Below, one piece after another: positions 58,923 to 64,000 of a stretch of 64,000 nt of DNA. The stretch is from the NCBI GenBank assembly GCA_048264125.1, contig JBLXDM010000007.1, positions 186,001-250,000 on the forward strand, in the 5' to 3' direction. Each line of letters begins with the position of its first letter. The first letter of the stretch is position 1. Source of the stretch: M1-B18 sp048264125 (GTDB lineage Bacteria > Bacillota > Clostridia > Peptostreptococcales > Natronincolaceae). A program made the position numbers and the translations under genes. Below the pieces are notes generated by a model that did not search any database, was not told the DNA's origin, and saw only the letters and a program-made list of their open reading frames with translations.

Positions 58923-59422
58923 TAGCATACCCCCTTAATAGACTCTAAGCTCTGATGAAAATAAACCTGATCTTCTTTACTAGAATAGTTGACAGCGTTG
59001 GCTTTTACCAATGCCCTGGCTGTTTTTTCCTCAGCCTTAGTAATGTCGTCCCCATAGAAATGGACCGTCAGCCTAAAATGATTGCTATAGCGGCTCTGAT
59101 GGTGGGTTTCACCGTTCTTTTGCATAAAGTAGGGAAGCAAATAGGAGATGCTTCTATCCAAAGCATTACGGATAAATGGACTGTAGCTTCCATAGACGCA
59201 TCTGTTTATAATAATGAGCTCATCGCATTTTGACATTAATTCTCCTATGCTTTGATAGTCATCCTTTATAACACATACTCCCGGTGTCTTTATCCAGCAT
59301 CCAAAGCAGCCAATGCAGGGTCGGATTGTACCATTGTCGGATATCACGATATTATCGGCAGCGGTCAATGGACCGAGGTTACTAAACTCCTCTTGAGTTA
59401 AGTCATGCATAATCATTTTCAT
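58922..59422 (-). CDS. Flavodoxin-fold NAD(P)H:FMN oxidoreductase-like protein with cysteine motif
   Basis: A 166-residue protein. The motif IRPCIGCFGCWIKTPGVCVI is diagnostic of a clostridial flavodoxin-fold oxidoreductase family, followed by DELIIINRCVYGSYSPFIRNALDRS for FMN binding. The cysteines may be redox active. It lacks the usual GSPR-like phosphate loop at the N-terminus, which begins with MKMIMHDLTQEEF. It overlaps the TetR stop by 4 nt. Confidence 0.82.
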   Translation of the reverse strand: MKMIMHDLTQEEFSNLGPLTAADNIVISDNGTIRPCIGCFGCWIKTPGVCVIKDDYQSIGELMSKCDELIIINRCVYGSYSPFIRNALDRSISYLLPYFMQKNGETHHQSRYSNHFRLTVHFYGDDITKAEEKTARALVKANAVNYSSKEDQVYFHQSLESIKGVC

Positions 59423-60003
59423 AGATTTTCCCCCTTATATACAAAGGTATTGGTAAATATGGAATGCCAATCTCCTGAATAGCTGATACCAGTATTGGTT
59501 AGTAATGCTGCAATGCCGTGAACCATTGACCACTTGCCTATTAAATGCTTTGAATATTCCCCTTCCGGAAGGCCCATCCTGCGAAAGCTTCGGTAAGCGG
59601 TTTCACGAAACAATGCAAATGGAGGATAATCATCGGGGTTTTCCTTGTCTAAATCAATACTTATGCCAGAGGAATAAAAAATAAATTGAAAGTATTCAGG
59701 GTGTTCAATAAAAAAGTCAATGTATGCTTGACCAAGGGATAAAAGTGCCTTTGGACTATCCTCTAGATCGGCGATGGCATTGTGGAGCTTCTCCATAAAT
59801 TGATGGGTGACGTGATCTCCCATTGCGTTTATCAAATCATCCTTGTCCTTGAAGTGACTGTAGGGAGCAGCATGGCTGACATTGCATTTTGCAGCCACCT
59901 TGCGCAGAGAAAAGTCCTTAAGGCCAACCTCGTTAATCAGCTCAATACCGGTTTCAATTAGCTTGCTATGAAGATTGCCATGATGATATGGTTTTTCTTT
60001 CAA
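59419..60003 (-). CDS. TetR family repressor of the flavodoxin operon
   Basis: A 194-residue TetR regulator. The helix-turn-helix is DFSLRKVAAKCNVSHAAPYSHFKDKDDLINAM. The C-terminal part with YIDFFIEHPEYFQFIF and VHGIAALL matches the WHG/TetR_C_13-type ligand domain. It heads the operon and has its own promoter with an operator-like palindrome directly downstream of the -10 (60026-60069), so autorepression is likely. Confidence 0.9.
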   Translation of the reverse strand: MKEKPYHHGNLHSKLIETGIELINEVGLKDFSLRKVAAKCNVSHAAPYSHFKDKDDLINAMGDHVTHQFMEKLHNAIADLEDSPKALLSLGQAYIDFFIEHPEYFQFIFYSSGISIDLDKENPDDYPPFALFRETAYRSFRRMGLPEGEYSKHLIGKWSMVHGIAALLTNTGISYSGDWHSIFTNTFVYKGENL

Positions 60004-60025
60004 TAATAATGCCTCCTTAATTAAA

Positions 60026-60069
60026 CTTTACTATGTAAAGATCATAGCACTTGATGTTTACAGTGTCAA
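60026..60069 (-). promoter_or_regulatory. Promoter and palindromic operator of the TetR operon
   Basis: On the minus strand TTGACA (60069-60064), 17 nt, TATGAT (60046-60041), immediately followed by the palindrome CTTTAC-ATA-GTAAAG (60040-60026). The -35 is perfect and the -10 near-perfect; the dyad covers the start point. Confidence 0.82.
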
Positions 60070-60083
60070 GATAAATCTGTCGG

Positions 60084-60110
60084 TGACAGCGTCACGCTTT
60101 GTTTGACAGG
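60084..60110 (+). repeat. REP-like motif, copy e
   Basis: GACAGCGTCACGCTTTGTTTGACAGG is the last member of the dispersed family in the window, in a 500-bp spacer between the two tetR genes. The rest of the spacer (60111-60503) shows no gene; GGTGCCTAGCACC near 60280 is a short palindrome. Confidence 0.45.
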
Positions 60111-60503
60111 TGTTTGTTGCTTGTCATACAAGCTTATATATTATACAGGAGGAAGTTCACAGAGCTGGTGCAGCTATATTGGGGTTAGAGTGCAAACGGA
60201 GAAAACTATTTATCAGATGATGTGATGCAGTGATGTGAACGTTTGTGACATTTACAAGTGATTTTCCGCCAAAAAGGTGCCTAGCACCCTAAGGTCTCAG
60301 TAATTATGGAGAGGCTGGAGGTGTTAGTCGAAAAACCATTTGAAATCAAGAGAAACTTGAGACTTGAGAAGACGGAATAAAACTGACCAAATAAGTAGAG
60401 TTGTTCATATAAAACGATGAAAGGAACTGTTATAATTAATTTATGAACACGGGTCATATTAATTGGTTTTATAATACTAGCACAGACATATTAGGGAGGA
60501 TGT

Positions 60504-61082
60504 ATGAAGACTAAAAAAGGTGAGGAAACATATTATAACATTATAGAGGCAGCTGAACAGCTGTTCATGGAAAAAAGTGTGACCAAAGTAACGATAAGCG
60601 ATATCGTTCAACGTGCGGGTGTAGCTAAAGGAACGTTTTATCTGTACTTTGAATCTAAAGAGGCCCTAATATGGAGTTTTATAAATCATAAATTTGGATA
60701 TGCAGATCTATGGATGAAAGAAATCATTCTAAGAGGCTATAGCGATGAAGAACTTTGTGAAATTGTTGAATACATTGTATCTTTTGTAAAGAAAAATATT
60801 GCTATTTTAAAGTTAATTCATAATGTCAGATTTCATAGTTTTTTAGGAATTAACAATATGGAAGAAAAGTACATAAATAATTGGATTAAACCCTTTTCAC
60901 TTTGGCTTGAGAAAGGCCGGCTCAATGGCTCTCTAAAAATTAATGACGCACAATTTATGGCCTGCTATTTAGTTATAACAATACACGAGCTATTTAACCG
61001 TGCCTTAATGAATGAATTGCCATATTCTATAGATGAATTAGGAAAAGAGCTTAAAGTATTAATTATAAAGCTATTAAAGTAG
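60504..61082 (+). CDS. TetR family transcriptional regulator
   Basis: A 192-residue TetR regulator with the helix-turn-helix KVTISDIVQRAGVAKGTFYLYFESKEALIWSF. The C-terminal ligand domain is helical and not further assignable. TTAGGGAGGATG precedes the ATG. The CPBP gene 150 bp downstream may be its target. Confidence 0.88.
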   Translation: MKTKKGEETYYNIIEAAEQLFMEKSVTKVTISDIVQRAGVAKGTFYLYFESKEALIWSFINHKFGYADLWMKEIILRGYSDEELCEIVEYIVSFVKKNIAILKLIHNVRFHSFLGINNMEEKYINNWIKPFSLWLEKGRLNGSLKINDAQFMACYLVITIHELFNRALMNELPYSIDELGKELKVLIIKLLK

Positions 61083-61231
61083 AAAGCAGGAGAATGTGGT
61101 CATAGAAGTCTGTTGAATTAAACGATAAAGCACATATTATTTTACACCACTTACGATTAGCGACATAATAGAAATTTGTTTTTGATTATTTGATACATGG
61201 ATGCCAAAAAAAGTTGGAAGGAGAGGAACTA

Positions 61232-61972
61232 GTGGATTATTTAATTGAATATTTTGTAAGAATTGTACCGGGATTAGTCTTAATTATACTATCCTATTTG
61301 ATTCTACCTAAGAAAACAGTGTTTCCCAAAATATTTTTACTCATTTTCAGTTTTATATTGATTAGAGATGCATTAACACCAATGGGATTATGGCGATTTG
61401 GTTTAACCGACAACAATCTAGTGTGGTTCCGATTTATTGAGGACAAAGTGTTTCTACTTACATTTGGGATGATATGCTTTTTGATTACATTAAGTATTAT
61501 ATATTTTAATCCAGAGTTAAACGTATATTTATTATGGATCGGTGAAAACAAGCTATATTCACTTATTGCAGGTCTAGCAGGAGCAGCTGCAGTGATCGTG
61601 CCCATATTATTCATTTACAATTCAATACCTATTAACCAGAGAGGGGGGATAGTTTGTACAAGTATCCTTTTCCCCTTATTTGTTTTGGCTTTGTTGGGCA
61701 ATTTTATGGAGGAAGTATTGTTCAGAGGGTATCTACAAGGATATTTTGAAAAAATATCGAGCCCTTGGCGATCAGCTATTTTGTCTGGTTTTATTTTTGC
61801 AGTAGGACATATATTCCTTGCCACAACGGTAACCGATTTAGGGGTAATGATTATTGCATTTACTTTATACGAAGGTATTATTTGCGGGATAGTTCGTATG
61901 AAGCACGGTGTGATTGCTTCAACTCTTACGCATGCATTAACGATTTTTGTGTTGGCTTCTGGGATGCTTTAG
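61232..61972 (+). CDS. CPBP family intramembrane metalloprotease
   Basis: A 246-residue membrane protein with seven to eight hydrophobic segments. The CPBP (Rce1-like) motifs are EEVLFRGYLQGYF (motif 1), a conserved GHIFLA (motif 2) and THAL near the end. These glutamate and histidine residues form the active site of intramembrane proteases, often linked to bacteriocin immunity. The start is GTG 61232 after GGAAGGAGAGG. Confidence 0.85.
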   Translation: MDYLIEYFVRIVPGLVLIILSYLILPKKTVFPKIFLLIFSFILIRDALTPMGLWRFGLTDNNLVWFRFIEDKVFLLTFGMICFLITLSIIYFNPELNVYLLWIGENKLYSLIAGLAGAAAVIVPILFIYNSIPINQRGGIVCTSILFPLFVLALLGNFMEEVLFRGYLQGYFEKISSPWRSAILSGFIFAVGHIFLATTVTDLGVMIIAFTLYEGIICGIVRMKHGVIASTLTHALTIFVLASGML

Positions 61973-62164
61973 ACGAACCAAGGGGACAGTTGTATTTCTA
62001 GTGTGTATAATATTGAACAGTTTCAAATAATACTGTATACATATGTCGAAATGTGTTGCTTTATGGTCCGATATTGCATATAATAGCCTTTGATAAAGAG
62101 ATAGAGAAAATAATAACAAACAACTATCTCCAGCAAAAATAAATGCGAAAGTGAAGGTGTCAGA

Positions 62165-62764
62165 GTGAGTCAGATAAACGGAACAAAAGAATGGTCTAAC
62201 CCTACTCCAGCAGGCTTAGTTGCCTTGGCAGTAGCATGCTTCTGCTTTTTTGCCTTATTGTCAGGAAAGGTAACAAGTGCTGCATTGCCACTGCTTGGTA
62301 CATGGCTTTTAGGAGGCTTCGTAGTACAATTAGTCGTTGCTTTGCTGGATTTAAAGAGTGGAAACACAACGGGCGGAAATACTTTTTTATTTTTTAGTGC
62401 ATTTTTTATGCTTGTTGGTGGTATTGAAATGATAATGAAGTTCAATGCTGCAAATAACGGAATTTTACTGGATGCCCGTATCGACGGTTGGGCTTGGCTG
62501 GTACTAACAATTGTGCTATACCTATGGACACCGGCTTTCTTCAAAACACCACTTGTATTAACCTTGATCGTATTGGCTTTAGATGTTGCACTGCCTTTTA
62601 TTACCTTGATGGATCTAGGCATATTGCCTAAGAGCTATTCAGCTATCCCTGCATGGGCGCTACTGATAGCAGGATGCTTAGGTATCTATTTATCGGCAGC
62701 AATGGTGGTCAATACCGCCTTTGGTCGAAAGGTATATCCAATGCCAGGGCCAATAATTAAGTAG
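62165..62764 (+). CDS. GPR1/FUN34/YaaH-family acetate (succinate) transporter
   Basis: A 199-residue membrane protein with six hydrophobic segments. It begins with the family signature EWSNPTPAGLVALAVACFCFFALL, in which NPTPAGL (often NPAPLGL) is diagnostic. It takes up or releases acetate or other short monocarboxylates with protons. It starts with GTG 62165 after GAAGGTG and is followed by a terminator. Confidence 0.87.
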   Translation: MSQINGTKEWSNPTPAGLVALAVACFCFFALLSGKVTSAALPLLGTWLLGGFVVQLVVALLDLKSGNTTGGNTFLFFSAFFMLVGGIEMIMKFNAANNGILLDARIDGWAWLVLTIVLYLWTPAFFKTPLVLTLIVLALDVALPFITLMDLGILPKSYSAIPAWALLIAGCLGIYLSAAMVVNTAFGRKVYPMPGPIIK

Positions 62765-62786
62765 ATTAATATCGCAAGCAAGACCT

Positions 62787-62834
62787 ACAGCACTAGGTGA
62801 GACCCTCCAGTCCTTCTACTGCTGTATTTTTTAT
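62787..62834 (+). terminator. Intrinsic terminator after the acetate transporter
   Basis: ACAGCACTAG (62787-62796) pairs with CTACTGCTGT (62816-62825), one mismatch, followed by ATTTTTTATT. Confidence 0.7.
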
Positions 62835-62883
62835 TATAATCACAACTAATAAGTTAACCCCAGAAATAGGATAGAATATCTTG

Positions 62884-62912
62884 TTGACGTATAGCATTAT
62901 ACAGTATATTCT
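62884..62912 (+). promoter_or_regulatory. Promoter overlapping the apparent start of the MarR gene
   Basis: TTGACG (62884-62889), 17 nt, TATTCT (62907-62912). The predicted start point is near 62919, after the first possible start codon of the MarR gene (TTG 62913). This affects where translation can begin. Confidence 0.5.
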
Positions 62913-63386
62913 TTGAGTAAGAATACTAGTGAAAAGAGGGAAGCTGCCATAAAAGCAAATGGAGGATTTTTAATATCAAAGATAAAGCAAATTCAAGGTA
63001 GAGTATTAGAGAATATTCTTAACAACCAAGGAATTCATGAATTTAATGCTGCTCAAGGAAGGATTCTTTATGTCCTCTGGAATGAAGATAATATTCCAAT
63101 ATCTGAGCTGGCTTTTAAAACTGGATTGGCTAAAACAACGCTAACCAGCATGCTGGATAAACTAGCGACACTAGGCTATCTGGAGAGAATTTATGACATA
63201 AAGGATCGCAGGAAAATAAATATTAGACTGACTGACACAATAAGGGCGATGGAGCAGCAGTATCACCAGGTAACCAGCCTCATGGATGATATCTTCTATG
63301 AGGGCTTTTCTGAGGCGGAGATTATTCAATTTGAAGGATATCTTGAAAGAGTGCTGGCTAATTTAAATAAAAAAGAGCAGGAATGA
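62913..63386 (+). CDS. MarR family transcriptional regulator
   Basis: A regulator of about 145-157 residues. The winged helix reads ISELAFKTGLAKTTLTSMLDKLATLGYLERIYDIKDRRKINIRLT. Homologues start near NGGFLISKIKQIQGR. The frame is open from TTG 62913, but this has no ribosome binding site and the promoter would start after it. The next usable codon with AGAGGG upstream is an ATA at 62949, so the true start is unresolved. The target is unknown; the downstream gene is on the other strand. Confidence 0.85.
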   Translation: MSKNTSEKREAAIKANGGFLISKIKQIQGRVLENILNNQGIHEFNAAQGRILYVLWNEDNIPISELAFKTGLAKTTLTSMLDKLATLGYLERIYDIKDRRKINIRLTDTIRAMEQQYHQVTSLMDDIFYEGFSEAEIIQFEGYLERVLANLNKKEQE

Positions 63387-63409
63387 GTAAGTAAAAAAAT
63401 GGATCTACC

Positions 63410-64000
63410 TTACCCTAATGATGAATTCAGAAATTCATTTATTCTAAAGGAATCTATAAGTGAATGCATCAGCTCTACATTATTTAAATCAATACCTGTA
63501 AGCTGAGTGATTCGATTTAATCTATATGCTAAAGAGTTTTTATGAATGAACAGTGCTTTAGAGGTTAAGCTAAGGTTTTTGTTGTTCTGAAAATAAGTGC
63601 GGAGTGTTATATAAAACTCGGTGCTATTAATTCTATCATAGGTTTTTAGTGTTTCTAAATATGGATGACAAAAGCCCTGTAGAGGTATTTTTCCTGCATA
63701 ATTACTAAGTAAATCAAATATAGCATAGTCTGTATAATTAACTAATTGATTTTTAGCACCTATTCGATGGGAGAGCTTAATTGCTGAAACTGCTTGATTA
63801 AAGTATCTCTTAAATTGAGCTATATTATAAAACTCCCAGCTTACGCCTATGGTTATGTCGTTTTGACTAACCATTTTTTTTAGCTCATTTTCCTGATTAT
63901 CATTAATTGAATCTACAACTATTGCCATATAGCCCTTGTATTGAACAGAATAGCCATTAGGAAATATTCTTTCTAATTCAAACATAATCGTACGCTTTAG
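63410..64000 (-). CDS. PucR/CdaR-type regulator, C-terminal part, cut by the window edge
   Basis: The frame is open to the window edge, so the protein continues beyond it. The visible C-terminal part (about 196 residues) has a GGDEF-like/CdaR linker region (DITIGVSWEFYNIAQFKRYFNQAVSAIKL) and the PucR C-terminal helix-turn-helix SLTSKALFIHKNSLAYRLNRITQLTGIDLNN. Such regulators control purine, sugar-acid or amino-acid catabolism. An internal ATG at 63985 is not a likely start. Confidence 0.85.
   Translation of the reverse strand, partial: LKRTIMFELERIFPNGYSVQYKGYMAIVVDSINDNQENELKKMVSQNDITIGVSWEFYNIAQFKRYFNQAVSAIKLSHRIGAKNQLVNYTDYAIFDLLSNYAGKIPLQGFCHPYLETLKTYDRINSTEFYITLRTYFQNNKNLSLTSKALFIHKNSLAYRLNRITQLTGIDLNNVELMHSLIDSFRINEFLNSSLG

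Noticed and set aside
1..64000. CRISPR arrays, rRNA and tRNA genes
   Set aside because: No regularly spaced direct repeats, no rRNA-like conserved blocks and no cloverleaf-type sequence were seen.

Overview
The window looks like a chromosomal segment of a low-GC, anaerobic, endospore-forming type of Firmicute (Clostridia). Pointers are AGGAGG-type ribosome binding sites, frequent TTG/GTG starts, lipobox lipoproteins without outer-membrane genes, sigma-A promoters and intrinsic terminators, HD-GYP signalling, mannose-family PTS genes and a secreted flavin-based reductase. I see no rRNA, tRNA or CRISPR array.

Layout. 1-8.6 kb: the end of a two-component system, a polysaccharide deacetylase, an LCP cell-wall protein, an HD-GYP phosphodiesterase, a DUF975 membrane protein, DNA polymerase IV and a flavin reductase. 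8.7-11.4 kb: a DUF4932-like lipoprotein and a methyltransferase. 11.5-20.6 kb: a complete counterpart of the enterobacterial ydjXYZ-ynjBCDEF gene set (three-domain rhodanese, two TVP38/DedA-like membrane proteins, Fe-S oxidoreductase, CDP-alcohol transferase and a four-gene ABC importer). Two copies of a roughly 138-bp structured repeat precede its two halves.

20.6-28 kb is the most unusual part. It is an AT-rich run of unrelated same-strand genes (sugar isomerase-like, RodA-like membrane protein, small membrane protein, nucleoside 2-deoxyribosyltransferase-like, methyltransferase, DJ-1/PfpI, DHFR/RibD-like, HEAT repeat). They are separated by GC-richer imperfect palindromes with the R''-L''...L'-R' architecture of integron attC sites, but no integrase gene is present. 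One site is interrupted exactly in its GTTATAT core by a 564-nt group II intron whose reverse transcriptase gene has been deleted down to 16 codons. I read this as an integrase-less cassette array.

28-32.3 kb: a chimeric MerR/serine-hydrolase pseudogene pair, an MNT-HEPN toxin-antitoxin pair, a YwqK-like gene, a DEAD-box helicase and a HEAT protein. 32.5-35.4 kb: a secreted LysM-FMN-FMN-FAD reductase. 36.4-41.8 kb: a livKHMGF importer followed by an ATC-hydrolase family gene. 42.2-44.5 kb: an ECF sigma, a zinc-finger anti-sigma and a two-gene ABC exporter. 44.7-54.2 kb: a mannose-type PTS operon with a strong promoter and a 24-bp palindromic operator, two cupin phosphoglucose isomerases, two ManA proteins (one fused to a kinase-like domain), a GntR regulator, a HAD phosphatase and an HPr. 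54.3-64 kb: a coiled-coil protein, a PNPOx-like protein, HelD, a TetR-flavodoxin operon with its own operator, a second TetR, a CPBP protease, an acetate-type transporter, a MarR regulator and the C-terminal part of a PucR-like regulator.

Two short dispersed repeats tie distant intergenic regions together: a REP-like motif around GACGCTTTGTTTGAC, and a 120-bp segment duplicated at 35.4 and 42.0 kb.
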